From Prochlorococcus sp. AG-347-L02 (lineage in GTDB: Bacteria > Cyanobacteriota > Cyanobacteriia > PCC-6307 > Cyanobiaceae): DNA of 58,746 nt. This document shows positions 36,902-46,782 of this stretch, one piece after another. The stretch covers positions 1 to 58,746 of the forward strand of contig QCCL01000009.1 in the NCBI GenBank assembly GCA_003281255.1, given 5' to 3'. Numbering within the stretch: position 1 is the stretch's first letter; each line of letters opens with the position of its first letter. A program made the translations under genes and the position numbers. The notes beneath the pieces were generated by a model that saw only the letters and a program-made list of their open reading frames with translations, made no database searches and was not told where the DNA came from.

Positions 36902-37993
36902 ATGCAGTCAATCTCTCCAGAAACTATATACAGGGGAAATTTTGCTTGGGAAAAATCTATACCTCATATTACTAAACTAACTAAAACTCCATTAATTCTA
37001 GGTAGAGGGATTCAAACAAATGATCTTAGAAATAATATTTTTAGTGATTTAAAAAATCAAAATCTTAACGTAAGTTCTGCTAATTTACAATTTGATTGTT
37101 GTTACGATGACATTTTAAGAGTTAAGAATATTATTTCAAATAACAAGAATGATTCTGTTATCGCAGCTGGAGGTGGCAAAGTTCTAGACTCTGGAAAATA
37201 TATAGCCGATTCTCTTAATATCCCTTGTATTACAGTCCCCCTTAGCGCCTCTACATGTGCAGGTTGGACAGCCTTATCAAATATATATACAAAGGATGGT
37301 CAATTTATAAAGGATGTCGAATTAAGATCTTGTCCGAAAATACTAGTTTATGATCATAAATTTATTCAAACAGCTCCATCAAGAACACTTGCAAGTGGAA
37401 TAGCAGATGCCTTGGCAAAATGGTACGAATCCTCAATAGCAAGTTCAACGATAGATGACGGTCTTGTTCAACAAGCTATTCAGATTTCAAGAGTTTTAAG
37501 GGATCAACTATTAATAGATGGAGAAAAAGCGTTTAAGGCTCAATTTGAAAATAATCCTTCTTGGCGAAATACTATTGAGGCGTGTGGACTTACAGCAGGA
37601 TTAGTTGGTGGTATTGGTGGAGAAAAGTGTAGGACTGCAGCTGCACATGCTATTCATAATGCAATTACTCAGATAATCACCCCTAATAAATTCTTACATG
37701 GTGAGATTGTTGGGGTTGGATTATTATTGCAATTAAGATTAGAAGAAATGAAAAATAATAATAAATTAGCTGATCAATCAATCAAACAATTATTTGTACT
37801 TATGAAAGAATTGAATTTGCCAACTACTATTGGACAACTTGGAATAAACGTTTTTGAAAATAATAATTTAGAGAAAATTGCTGATTTTACTTGTCGAGAA
37901 AAATCTGAAATTCACTTTTTGCCTTTTGAAATTAATAAACGGGATATACAAGAGGTCATTTCAAATTTTGAACAACAAAAAATTAAAATATAA
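36902..37993 (+). CDS. GldA-family metal-dependent dehydrogenase
   Basis: A 363-residue iron/zinc-dependent dehydrogenase of the glycerol/glycerol-1-phosphate dehydrogenase branch. NAD(H)-binding is AAGGGKVLDSGKYIA (GGGxxxDxxK); metal and substrate residues lie in ASGIADALAKWYE, AAAHAIHNAIT and FLHGEIVG (Asp and two His). The substrate cannot be chosen from sequence. It follows clpC by 15 bp and precedes a hydrolase by 7 bp. Confidence 0.82.
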   Translation: MQSISPETIYRGNFAWEKSIPHITKLTKTPLILGRGIQTNDLRNNIFSDLKNQNLNVSSANLQFDCCYDDILRVKNIISNNKNDSVIAAGGGKVLDSGKYIADSLNIPCITVPLSASTCAGWTALSNIYTKDGQFIKDVELRSCPKILVYDHKFIQTAPSRTLASGIADALAKWYESSIASSTIDDGLVQQAIQISRVLRDQLLIDGEKAFKAQFENNPSWRNTIEACGLTAGLVGGIGGEKCRTAAAHAIHNAITQIITPNKFLHGEIVGVGLLLQLRLEEMKNNNKLADQSIKQLFVLMKELNLPTTIGQLGINVFENNNLEKIADFTCREKSEIHFLPFEINKRDIQEVISNFEQQKIKI

Positions 37994-38000
37994 ACATTTT

Positions 38001-38900
38001 TTGACTAAAAACAATTTTGAACAATTAAGTGATTTAAATGCAGAATTTTTTGAAAGTGCCAAATTGTCACTATTAGACCCTTTAGGTCTTTATTTGGCAA
38101 ATGATGTTAAGTGGATAAAACTCAACCAAAACTGGAATTCTTTAAAGTTCCCAGTAGTTATGGGAGGGAAAGGTCAACCTATACTTCTTCTGCATGGCTT
38201 TGATAGTAGTTTTTTAGAATTCAGGAGAATATATAAATCACTAAAAAAAAATTTTCAAGTAATTGTTCCTGATCTGCTGGGTTTTGGTTTTAGTCCCAGA
38301 TGCGTAACATCAGAATACAATTCCTCGAAAATAATTTCACATTTAATTGATCTCCTTAAAACTTTAAAGATTACAAAGAATCTAAAAATTATTGGTGCCT
38401 CTATGGGAGGCTCAACAGCTTTAAAACTTGCTTTTGAAATTCCTGATTCTATTGATAAAATTGTCCTTTTGTCCCCCGCTGGATTGTTTGGAGAACCTAA
38501 GAGTATCCCTTTCCCTCTCAACCAAATTGGCGCCTCATTTCTTGGATTGCCTCAGGTCAGGAAAAGTCTTTGTAGGCAAGCATTTGCTTTTCCAGATGAA
38601 TGTGTTGGTATTATGGAAGAGCAAATTGCTTCAATTCATCTAGGTTGTAAAGGATGGAGGAATTCACTTGCATCATTCGCAAAAAGTGGAGGGTTTGCAG
38701 GGACTCAAAAATATATCCAAAATATCCCAATCAAAACATTATGTGGAGAAAATGATCGAATTCTTGGAAAAAAAGAGATTAAAAATATAAGAAATATAAA
38801 AAAATTAAATTTTGTAGGTTTACAAAATTGCGGTCATCTTCCACATATAGATCTACCATCATTATCTAGTAAAATTATCCAAGATTATTTTTTGGAATAG
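38001..38900 (+). CDS. alpha/beta-hydrolase
   Basis: A 299-residue hydrolase. HGFDSS is the oxyanion region, GASMGGST (GxSxxG) carries the nucleophile Ser, the catalytic acid is probably in CGENDRILG, and the His is in NCGHLPHID. The frame is open further upstream, but that part overlaps the previous gene out of frame; TTG 38001, 7 bp after the dehydrogenase stop, is the best start. The substrate is unknown; members include esterases and C-C hydrolases. Confidence 0.82.
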   Translation: MTKNNFEQLSDLNAEFFESAKLSLLDPLGLYLANDVKWIKLNQNWNSLKFPVVMGGKGQPILLLHGFDSSFLEFRRIYKSLKKNFQVIVPDLLGFGFSPRCVTSEYNSSKIISHLIDLLKTLKITKNLKIIGASMGGSTALKLAFEIPDSIDKIVLLSPAGLFGEPKSIPFPLNQIGASFLGLPQVRKSLCRQAFAFPDECVGIMEEQIASIHLGCKGWRNSLASFAKSGGFAGTQKYIQNIPIKTLCGENDRILGKKEIKNIRNIKKLNFVGLQNCGHLPHIDLPSLSSKIIQDYFLE

Positions 38901-38912
38901 AAGATTTTTTAA

Positions 38913-39770
38913 TTAATTTAGATATTTTAGAATTATAAAAATATAATACATAACAGATGGAGTAAATATGTAACTGTCAATTCTGTCAAGAATCCCTCCA
39001 TGTCCCGGTAAAAAAGTTCCCGAATCTTTTATTTTTGCATCTCTCTTCATCATAGATTCAATTAAATCTCCAACTAATGCCATAAGAGAAATTGAAATTC
39101 CATATATTATTCCAACAAATAATGGATTTTCCCAATTCATTAAAAATGCGAAAAATATTGCTAATAAAGTTGAACAGGATATTCCTCCAATTAAACCTTC
39201 TATAGTTTTGCTCGGAGATATTGGAGATAGAGATGTTTTGCCAAATGACTTCCCAATGAAATAAGAACCAATATCACTAGCTACAATTAAAAAACAAGAA
39301 GTTAAAGTTAAATGAAGACCTGTAGTATTTGATAAGTTCTCAAACGAAATAAAACCCTGATTAGAACTTATTATCACTGAATCTAATCCCCTTAACTTAA
39401 TCCAGTAACTAGGTAAAAAACCTAAATAGAATAAACCAAAAATAGAGGCTGCAATATCTGAAATTGTCCCAGGCTTTGGTTGCAAAAGTAACCAAGTGCA
39501 TATTCCAACTGAACAGATTGGCAAAATTGAATTTGAAATTTCTCCTTCAAACACACCAATAGTCTCAAGATAAGTAGAAATTATAATAATAAAGGATGAA
39601 AATAATGTGGTTTTTGTAGCTGGTCTTATTCCTTTAAATTCTGCCATTCTAAAAAATTCTAATAATGCTAGATATGTAAGCAACGCAGTTGCCAACGTAA
39701 AAAACCATCCTCCCATCAGAACAACAATTAAACCAAAAATTCCTATAAGTAATCCGCTTCTTAATCTCAT
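38913..39770 (-). CDS. cdsA: phosphatidate cytidylyltransferase
   Basis: A 285-residue polytopic membrane enzyme with about eight hydrophobic helices and the C-terminal CDP-alcohol synthase signature: SPSKTIEGLIGG, then MKRDAKIKDSGTFLPGHGGILDRIDS. It makes CDP-diacylglycerol from phosphatidate, downstream of PlsC, for phosphatidylglycerol synthesis. It is convergent with the hydrolase gene (12-bp gap) and 9 bp after the decarboxylase gene. Confidence 0.94.
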   Translation of the reverse strand: MRLRSGLLIGIFGLIVVLMGGWFFTLATALLTYLALLEFFRMAEFKGIRPATKTTLFSSFIIIISTYLETIGVFEGEISNSILPICSVGICTWLLLQPKPGTISDIAASIFGLFYLGFLPSYWIKLRGLDSVIISSNQGFISFENLSNTTGLHLTLTSCFLIVASDIGSYFIGKSFGKTSLSPISPSKTIEGLIGGISCSTLLAIFFAFLMNWENPLFVGIIYGISISLMALVGDLIESMMKRDAKIKDSGTFLPGHGGILDRIDSYIFTPSVMYYIFIILKYLN

Positions 39771-39779
39771 ATTAAATTG

Positions 39780-41177
39780 CTATGTTTCTATGACTCTTAT
39801 ATTAAAATTTACCAGATCTTTATTGTATAAACTTTGATTATTTATCCAATTAAACCTATCTATATCAATTTTTTCACCAGGAATGAGAAGAGGTATCCCA
39901 GGAGGATAAGGGCAAATAATATCTCCAGATATTTTATTTAATGATTGTGAGAAAGAAATACTCCGAGTATTATTTCTCCAAGCAATTCCAATTTCGATTT
40001 CGGGAGCTTGAACTAATTTAAAGGGCGATTTGAGCACTTCAAAACTTTTTGATGTTTTAGAATTTAATAGTAATTTTTTCCATAATTTTTCAAATAACTT
40101 AAGAAAGTCTTTTTGATTTCCAAATCCTAAGCAAAAAGTGAGAGTCATCATTTCTGGCAATTCTGCAATAAGGCCATTTCTATAAAAAAAGTTATCAGCA
40201 GTAAAACCATCAATCCCAGCTTTAGAGGTATTTACTACAATTTTTAAGGGGTCTTGAGTTTCTATGAGAGGAATATTTTTTTGAATTAATTTTTTATAAA
40301 TACTTTTTGCTTCTAAAATTCTTTTTTGATATTTTGATAAACTTTTTTTGTTAAGCCAGTCCCTAATAGACTCTTCACAAGAAGAAAGTAATAAGGAACT
40401 TGGACTAGTAGTTTGCAACAAATTAATGCTTTTGATTAAATCACCTTCATTTATTAGATTCCCTTTGTACCAAAGTACCGCCGTTTGAGTTAATCCATTG
40501 AGCGATTTATGCAATGAATTAACGACTAAATCAGCATTTGATGATAAGGCCGGTTTTGGTAAATTAAGGTTTTCACAAAAAAGGAAATATGAACCATGGG
40601 CTTCATCAACTAAAACAGGTAAATTTTTTTGATGACAACAATCTATTAAAGGCTCTAAATCTCCGGCATAACCATGATAAGTGGGATTTACGAGAATTAC
40701 GCCTGCAATTTTATTCTCATTAAAATTTAATTTTTTAAATATATTTTCCAACCAAATTTTTGTAATTGGTTTGTAATGCCCCGTTCCGGTTGAAAATTCT
40801 AGGTCAAAAAAGATTGGATTTATATTTTGCATCGCACAGATTTTTATAACACTTATATGAACATTTCTAGGCATCAGGATATTTTCGCCTGGATTTGCCA
40901 TTGCAACAACTGCTGATTGTATTAATCCCGAAGCTCCATTAACTCCAAAAAAACATCCTTTAGCCCCAAATTTGTCAGAAAATTCTCTTTGAGATTTAGC
41001 AATTAATCCGCTCTGGGATAATGGTGAACCTATTTCTGGTAGTTCGGGCAAGTCCCAATACCCAGGCGGATTTTTTAATAACTTCACTAATTTCTTTGGT
41101 AAAGCTGCCCCTCTGTTATGAGCGGGAAAGAATAAAGACTTTAAAAACTTTTTAGTTAGAAAAGATGAAATGCTCAT
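39780..41177 (-). CDS. Orn/Lys/Arg decarboxylase-family PLP enzyme
   Basis: A 465-residue fold-I PLP enzyme of the short group found in Bacillus (YaaO/SpeA-like), lacking the N-terminal wing domain of E. coli inducible decarboxylases. FGVNGASGLIQSAVVAM binds the cofactor phosphate; VLVDEAHGSYFLF has the PLP Asp and His; the Schiff-base lysine is in VNSLHKSLNGLTQTAVL. A C-terminal domain ends with CPYPPGIPLLIPGE, a family hallmark. It most likely makes a polyamine precursor from arginine, lysine or ornithine; substrate not resolved. Divergent from the ABC1 kinase gene, with 64 bp between. Confidence 0.85.
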   Translation of the reverse strand: MSISSFLTKKFLKSLFFPAHNRGAALPKKLVKLLKNPPGYWDLPELPEIGSPLSQSGLIAKSQREFSDKFGAKGCFFGVNGASGLIQSAVVAMANPGENILMPRNVHISVIKICAMQNINPIFFDLEFSTGTGHYKPITKIWLENIFKKLNFNENKIAGVILVNPTYHGYAGDLEPLIDCCHQKNLPVLVDEAHGSYFLFCENLNLPKPALSSNADLVVNSLHKSLNGLTQTAVLWYKGNLINEGDLIKSINLLQTTSPSSLLLSSCEESIRDWLNKKSLSKYQKRILEAKSIYKKLIQKNIPLIETQDPLKIVVNTSKAGIDGFTADNFFYRNGLIAELPEMMTLTFCLGFGNQKDFLKLFEKLWKKLLLNSKTSKSFEVLKSPFKLVQAPEIEIGIAWRNNTRSISFSQSLNKISGDIICPYPPGIPLLIPGEKIDIDRFNWINNQSLYNKDLVNFNIRVIET

Positions 41178-41241
41178 AAAGTATTATTGACATATATAGA
41201 ATGGGCTAAGTGGTAATCTTTTTTGATATTTTTTAACTTTA

Positions 41242-42897
41242 ATGAAAAGATCTTATTCGAAATATTCTGCAAAAGATGACTTACTTTGGTTGATTTTGAG
41301 ACCATGGATTTTTATACCAAGAGTTTTATATATCCTTTTAACTTTTATTTTTCTTTTTTTAAGAATACTTTTTCAAGGTAACAGTAAAAATAAAAATATA
41401 CAAAAAAATCTCTCTAAATATCTTTTTGATGTAATAACAGATTTAGGCCCTTGTTTTATCAAATTAGGTCAAGCACTCTCAACTAGACCAGATCTTGTTA
41501 GACAAGATTGGCTTACCGAACTTACAAACTTACAAGATAATCTCCCAGCATTTGATCACAAAATTGCTTTAAAAATTATTGAAGAGGAACTTGGATCCCC
41601 TGCTAATGAATTATTTGAAGAGTTTCCAGATAGACCTATTGCTTCAGCAAGCTTAGGTCAAGTTTATAAAGCAAAAATAAATAATTCATATTTAGCTGTT
41701 AAAGTACAGCGGCCAAATTTATACTTTCTCATAAGAAGGGATGTTGTGATCTTGAGGTTTTTAGGAACTTTTTTATCACCAATCTTGCCATTAAATATAG
41801 GTGTTGGAATTGGAGAAATAATAGATGAATTTGGAAAGGCACTTTTTAATGAAATTGACTACCAAAAAGAGGCTGAAAATGCTTTGAAATTTGCAAATTT
41901 ATTCAAAGAAAACCCAAATATTTTTATTCCTAAATTAGAAAAACAGTTTTCATCTAAAAGGATTATCACAACCTCTTGGATTGATGGAGTTAAGTTAAGA
42001 GATCGAGCTTTACTAGAGGAAAATAACTTAATTCCTGCCTCTTTTATAAAAACATGTGTCATCAGTGGACTGCAGCAATTATTTGAATTTGGATATTTTC
42101 ATGCTGACCCACATCCAGGAAATATGTTTGCTCTCAAAGGCGGTAATTCAGATTGTGGGAATTTAGCTTATGTTGATTTCGGAATGATGGATACTATTAC
42201 AAATTCAGATAGACTTACTCTTATAAAAGCAATTGTTCACATAATAAACGAAGAATATTATCTCCTGGCAGAAGATTTTCAGAAATTAGGTTTTTTAACC
42301 GAAGAACAAGATCTTCAAAAACTTGTTGAACCATTAAAAGAAGTTCTTGGAGGATCTCTAGGGGCTGAGGTTGGTAATTTTAATCTTAAAAATGTTACGG
42401 ATAAATTCTCAAAGCTAATGTATTCTTATCCTTTTAGAGTCCCCAGTAGGTTTGCCTTAATAATAAGAGCAGTTGTTAGCCAAGAAGGTTTAGCACTAAG
42501 ATTAGATCCTGAATTCAAAATTTTAAAAATTGCTTATCCATATATTGCTAAAAAACTACTTACCGATAATTCTGAAGAGATTTTAGAAATCCTTTTAGAG
42601 GTCGTTTTTGATAAAAAAGGTCAAATTCAAATTGAAAAAGTTGAAAGTTTGTTAAACATCTTATTTAAAGATTCAGATAATATTAATTCAGATCTCATAC
42701 CAGTTGCTAATGCAGGATTGAAATTATTTGTCAGTAAAAAAGGATCCGAAGTTAGGAAGAATCTCCTTTTAAGTCTTATAAAGGATGATAAATTAGAATT
42801 TACTGATGCGAAAAAACTCTTAGCTTTAATTAGAGATACTTTTAGCCCTATGAATATTGCAAAAAGTGCAGTGCAAAATATTATTTCTACAGTTTAG
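41242..42897 (+). CDS. ABC1/UbiB-family atypical kinase (AarF-like)
   Basis: A 551-residue protein with the ABC1 atypical kinase domain: the KxGQ motif in CFIKLGQALSTRPDLV, ASASLGQVYKAK (A-rich loop), AVKVQRP (catalytic Lys), GYFHADPHPGNMF (catalytic loop) and YVDFGMMD (metal-binding DFG-like). One N-terminal hydrophobic stretch (about 27-47) suggests membrane contact. In cyanobacteria and plastids these proteins support prenylquinone or lipid metabolism. A 108-bp gap follows before the HTH protein. Confidence 0.9.
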   Translation: MKRSYSKYSAKDDLLWLILRPWIFIPRVLYILLTFIFLFLRILFQGNSKNKNIQKNLSKYLFDVITDLGPCFIKLGQALSTRPDLVRQDWLTELTNLQDNLPAFDHKIALKIIEEELGSPANELFEEFPDRPIASASLGQVYKAKINNSYLAVKVQRPNLYFLIRRDVVILRFLGTFLSPILPLNIGVGIGEIIDEFGKALFNEIDYQKEAENALKFANLFKENPNIFIPKLEKQFSSKRIITTSWIDGVKLRDRALLEENNLIPASFIKTCVISGLQQLFEFGYFHADPHPGNMFALKGGNSDCGNLAYVDFGMMDTITNSDRLTLIKAIVHIINEEYYLLAEDFQKLGFLTEEQDLQKLVEPLKEVLGGSLGAEVGNFNLKNVTDKFSKLMYSYPFRVPSRFALIIRAVVSQEGLALRLDPEFKILKIAYPYIAKKLLTDNSEEILEILLEVVFDKKGQIQIEKVESLLNILFKDSDNINSDLIPVANAGLKLFVSKKGSEVRKNLLLSLIKDDKLEFTDAKKLLALIRDTFSPMNIAKSAVQNIISTV

Positions 42898-43005
42898 TTT
42901 TTATTTTTATATCTAATTAACTTACTTATGATTTAATACGATTAGAATTAGAGATGCTGTTTTAAAAATGAGAATTAAAAGGATTATTTATCTTTGGAAG
43001 ATTAA

Positions 43006-43500
43006 ATGAATATTTTGAAAAATCTTTTTTTATTTACCAAAAAATCTGAAAAAAATAAAGACTTTAGTCCTGGATTGGTTGAACAATATGTAGAAATTGC
43101 AAAGTTAGTAAAAGAAGCAAGAATAGAACAAAACCTTACGATTAAAGAATTGTCATACATTTCAAAAATTCCCGAAAGAATAATAAACTCTATTGAAAAT
43201 AATAATAAAAATATTAGGCCAGAGTACCCTTTTATAAGATCTATATTAATTAAATTAGAGGAATGCTTAGTATTAAAAAAAAATACACTATTAAAGTTAG
43301 CAGTTAAGGAAAGAAAAATATTAAAGAAAGAGGAAAAGGATTTTCTGTTCAGGAAATTCGATCTTATCAATACATGGCAAGGAAGTCTTTTGTATTTTTT
43401 TATATTAGTTCTAACTATATTTATATTAAAGAGATACTTTATTTTTAATGTAAATGTTATAGAGATTCAAAATATTGAAAATCAAAAGATTGATAAGTAA
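43006..43500 (+). CDS. RodZ-like HTH membrane protein
   Basis: A 164-residue protein with an N-terminal HTH_25-type domain (about 25-90: VKEARIEQNLTIKELSYISKIPERIINSIE) and a single hydrophobic helix near residues 125-145, leaving a very short outer tail. RodZ has this plan (cytoplasmic HTH, one membrane pass) and links MreB to the wall machinery, but it has a long periplasmic domain that is missing here. Reduced RodZ or an unrelated membrane-tethered HTH are both possible. Convergent with malQ. Confidence 0.7.
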   Translation: MNILKNLFLFTKKSEKNKDFSPGLVEQYVEIAKLVKEARIEQNLTIKELSYISKIPERIINSIENNNKNIRPEYPFIRSILIKLEECLVLKKNTLLKLAVKERKILKKEEKDFLFRKFDLINTWQGSLLYFFILVLTIFILKRYFIFNVNVIEIQNIENQKIDK

Positions 43501-43513
43501 TTTTTAATAAATC

Positions 43514-45028
43514 CTACTTTAGAGTTCTCCCAAAATTATTTCCTAGCTCACTAAACATTCTTACATTATCTTCTATTTCATCTAAAGGACGATTTAATTT
43601 CCATTTCCAGTTATTTTTTGTGGTGCCAGGTTTGTTTAATCTACTTGAATCGTCTAGAGATAATAGATCTTGTAATGGAGCGATAAAAAGATTAGCATTT
43701 GTTTTCATGCCAATTTCTATTAAATCCCAAGAAGGATTTTCTGAAAATTTATACTCATCTTTTATTCTTTTTTTGGATTCATAATCTAAATAATTCCACC
43801 AAGAAACTGAAGTAGAGTTATCGTGAGTGCCTGTATAAACAACCCAATTTTTTCCTTCAATATTCTTAGGTAAATAAGGATTATCTTGATTTCCATCAAA
43901 AGCGAATTGTAATATTTTCATGCCAGGCAGTTCGAAATTTTTCCTTAATTTCTCTACATCTGCGGTTATTACTCCCAGATCCTCTGCAATAATTGGTAGT
44001 CTTCCTAGATCCTTTTTCACTTTTTTTAATAGGGATCTACCTGGAGAATTTATCCATTTCCCTATAATTGCCGATTTAGAACTTCCATTAACTCTCCAGT
44101 AACCCGCTAAACCCCTGAAATGATCAAATCTCAATATGTCCACAAGCTCAAATTGTCTTTGAAATCTTTTTCTCCACCATTCGAAATTAGTCCTCTTATG
44201 TTTTGACCAAAAGTAAGTTGGGGTACCCCATAATTGTCCTGTGGATGAAAAATAATCAGGTGGAACACCACTTTGAAAGATTAAATCTCCATTTTTAAAA
44301 ATCGAAAATAATGATTTATTACTCCATACGTCGGCGCTATCTCTGGAGACATAAAAAGGCAAATCTCCTATTAGCTTAATATTTCTCGATTTTGCAAAGT
44401 TTTTAATGACGATCCATTGCTCGTCAAGATGCCACTGTATTAATTTTTTAATAAGTATCTCTTCACTTTTTCTTTTAATCCATGATTTTAAGAACTTGTT
44501 GTTTTTTAGTTTAAATTCTTGAGGCCATTCCCACCAAGGCAACATATTAAATTCCTCTCTGATAACAACAAATGTTGCATAATCTTCAACCCAAGAATTC
44601 CTACTGACCCATTTGTTAAAATTATTTTTTCTTTCTTCAGATTGTGAACTCCAACCTTGCAAAAGGAGGAGACCTAATTTCTTTGTTAAGTCATCCGCAA
44701 TATCAAAATCAAAATGATCTTTATTCTGATTTGTTGGGCCTAGAGTTTCTTGATTTGAAATTAAGATAAAACCTTTTTCGATTAAATCATCTATATCCAA
44801 AAACCATGGGTTTAGTGCAAAACTAGATGGGGAACTATATGGAGAACCTGTAGAGTCAGTAGGTGTAAGAGGTAAAAATTGCCAGTATTCAATTCCATGC
44901 TTATGAAGTTTTTTTATCCACTCTTTAGCTCCTCTACCAAAAGTCCCACATACTCTTCCTCCTGGAATACATGTTGGATGCATAAGTACGCCTAATGATT
45001 TTCTTGCAATAATTGACTCTATCGGCAT
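43514..45028 (-). CDS. malQ: 4-alpha-glucanotransferase (amylomaltase)
   Basis: A 504-residue GH77 enzyme. Signatures are LMHPTCIPGGRVCGTFG, HGIEYWQFLPLTPTDSTGSPYSSPS, LIGDLPFYVSRDSADVW, LRFDHFRGLAGYW (nucleophile Asp), PIIAEDLGVIT (acid/base Glu) and YTGTHDNSTSVSWW. It moves maltooligosaccharide units between glucans during glycogen breakdown in the dark, supplying glucose for the zwf pathway also encoded here. Length is normal. Confidence 0.95.
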   Translation of the reverse strand: MPIESIIARKSLGVLMHPTCIPGGRVCGTFGRGAKEWIKKLHKHGIEYWQFLPLTPTDSTGSPYSSPSSFALNPWFLDIDDLIEKGFILISNQETLGPTNQNKDHFDFDIADDLTKKLGLLLLQGWSSQSEERKNNFNKWVSRNSWVEDYATFVVIREEFNMLPWWEWPQEFKLKNNKFLKSWIKRKSEEILIKKLIQWHLDEQWIVIKNFAKSRNIKLIGDLPFYVSRDSADVWSNKSLFSIFKNGDLIFQSGVPPDYFSSTGQLWGTPTYFWSKHKRTNFEWWRKRFQRQFELVDILRFDHFRGLAGYWRVNGSSKSAIIGKWINSPGRSLLKKVKKDLGRLPIIAEDLGVITADVEKLRKNFELPGMKILQFAFDGNQDNPYLPKNIEGKNWVVYTGTHDNSTSVSWWNYLDYESKKRIKDEYKFSENPSWDLIEIGMKTNANLFIAPLQDLLSLDDSSRLNKPGTTKNNWKWKLNRPLDEIEDNVRMFSELGNNFGRTLK

Positions 45029-45274
45029 GTTTTAAATATATTTTGATTCTTTACACTTAACGTGTTTTTAAGTCTCTAAATTCAACCATATACAAATTTT
45101 TTTTTATTGACAAATATTATTCCTGGTTTTTGATTCTGAATAAATATAAATTTTAATTTTTAATCAACAATTTTTTGTTTAATTGATGTGACTTTTTAAA
45201 AAATCTAGTCATTATCTTTTGCGAAATTCACATAAACGACTACGATAAGAATATAGTTTTATGGTGCAAATTTC

Positions 45275-46270
45275 GTGACAAGTTTTATCACGGCAATGCA
45301 GAGTAAAGAATCTAACTTTAATCTAACTAATAGTAGATTAAGGTTAGTAAGTGGGACAACAAATCCTAAATTAGCTGAAGAAATTGCATCATACTTAGGA
45401 ATTGAAAATGTACCTTTAGTATCTAAAAGATTTGCAGATGGTGAACTTTATGTTCAGATTCAGCAATCTATTAGAGGTTGTGATGTATTCCTCATACAAC
45501 CTACATGCGCTCCTGTAAACGATAGTTTAATGGAGCTCATGATTATGGTTGACGCATGCAAGAGAGCGTCTGCAAGGCAAATAACGGCTGTAATCCCCTA
45601 TTTTGGATATGCAAGGGCAGATAGGAAGACTTCAGGAAGAGAGTCTATAACTGCAAAATTAACTGCTAATTTACTAGAGAAATCAGGAGTTGATAGAGTT
45701 CTAGCTATGGACTTGCACTCGGCTCAAATACAAGGCTACTTTGATATACCATGCGATCATATTTATGGTTCACCTGTATTAATTGATTATCTAGAAACTT
45801 TAGATTTAGAAGAAATAGTTGTAGTCTCTCCTGATGTAGGCGGGGTGGCGAGAGCAAGAGCATTTGCAAAATTAATGAAGGATGCACCGTTGGCTATCAT
45901 CGATAAAAGGAGATCTGCGCATAATATCGCTGAAAGTTTAACAGTTATTGGAGAAGTTAAAGGTAAAACGGCTATTCTCATAGACGACATGATAGACACT
46001 GGCGGAACAATATGTTCTGGAGCTAATCTATTAAAAAAAGAAGGAGCTAATAGAATTTTTGCATGCGCTTCACATGCTGTATTTTCTCCACCTTCTTATG
46101 AAAGACTATGTGCTAAGGATTTATTCGAACAAGTTATTGTGACAAACAGTATCCCAGTACTAGTTAAGGATAATTTCCCTCAGTTAAAGGTCCTTTCTGT
46201 TGCAAATATGTTGGGTGAGGCAATTTGGAGAATACATGAAGAAAGTTCCGTTAGCTCGATGTTCAGATGA
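45275..46270 (+). CDS. prs: ribose-phosphate pyrophosphokinase
   Basis: A 331-residue PRPP synthase. FADGELYVQIQQSIRGCDVF, IPYFGYARADRK (ATP loop), LHSAQIQGYFDIPCDH (His of the active site) and the PRPP-binding ILIDDMIDTGGTI are all intact. It makes PRPP for nucleotides, histidine and tryptophan. The start is taken as GTG 45275; an ATG seven codons later (45296) is also possible. A -10-like TATAGT at 45252-45257 would place the transcript start about 10 bp before GTG, which slightly favours the ATG. A 6-codon frame overlaps the GTG. Confidence 0.95.
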   Translation: MTSFITAMQSKESNFNLTNSRLRLVSGTTNPKLAEEIASYLGIENVPLVSKRFADGELYVQIQQSIRGCDVFLIQPTCAPVNDSLMELMIMVDACKRASARQITAVIPYFGYARADRKTSGRESITAKLTANLLEKSGVDRVLAMDLHSAQIQGYFDIPCDHIYGSPVLIDYLETLDLEEIVVVSPDVGGVARARAFAKLMKDAPLAIIDKRRSAHNIAESLTVIGEVKGKTAILIDDMIDTGGTICSGANLLKKEGANRIFACASHAVFSPPSYERLCAKDLFEQVIVTNSIPVLVKDNFPQLKVLSVANMLGEAIWRIHEESSVSSMFR

Positions 46271-46279
46271 TTAACAAAT

Positions 46280-46720
46280 TTATTTTTTGTTTTTCTTCAC
46301 AAGTTCCTTTAACCTTTTTTCGTAATCATTTTTAATGTTCTTAGGAATGTTTTCAGGACAAATATTAAGTGCACTTCCTACTATCTGAAATGTACCTGAA
46401 TTATATATTCTTTTTTCGTCAAGTTTTTCATTCCCAAGTTCTTGGAATGCCCCACCATGCTTACCAATTATTACGTGAGTAAAAGTAGCACTCGCGATAG
46501 CAAGACTTTTTTTAAAATCTACTTCGGCTTTTGAAGCTATACAAAGATAAGATGCACCCATTTGCCGATATAGAAAAAGATCTTTTTCAGAAGCCGCAAT
46601 TAAATTTTTTTCTGCTTTTACATGTTTATTAATTGTATTAATCTCAAAAAGTGTGATGGGTATAATAAATGTAATACCCAACAATTTAAGAATTCTTTTT
46701 GAATAAAGATTAATACTCAT
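46280..46720 (-). CDS. secreted hypothetical protein
   Basis: A 146-residue protein with an N-terminal hydrophobic segment (LLGITFIIPITLF, about 13-25) that is a signal peptide or anchor. The mature part has SYLCIASKAEVDFKKSLAIASATFTHVI and ALNICPENIP, with two cysteines that may pair, and a highly basic C-terminal tail (RLKELVKKNKK). It seems to be picocyanobacteria-specific, of unknown role. Convergent with prs (9-bp gap). Confidence 0.65.
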   Translation of the reverse strand: MSINLYSKRILKLLGITFIIPITLFEINTINKHVKAEKNLIAASEKDLFLYRQMGASYLCIASKAEVDFKKSLAIASATFTHVIIGKHGGAFQELGNEKLDEKRIYNSGTFQIVGSALNICPENIPKNIKNDYEKRLKELVKKNKK

Positions 46721-46782
46721 TAACTAATAATATTTACTACAAGATAACACTTTTACTTTTAACATTAATCAATAGGAATAAG

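Noticed and set aside
37878..38000. Longer start for the alpha/beta hydrolase inside the GldA-family gene
   Set aside because: A 116-bp overlap with a well-conserved coding end is unlikely; TTG 38001 gives a normal hydrolase length.
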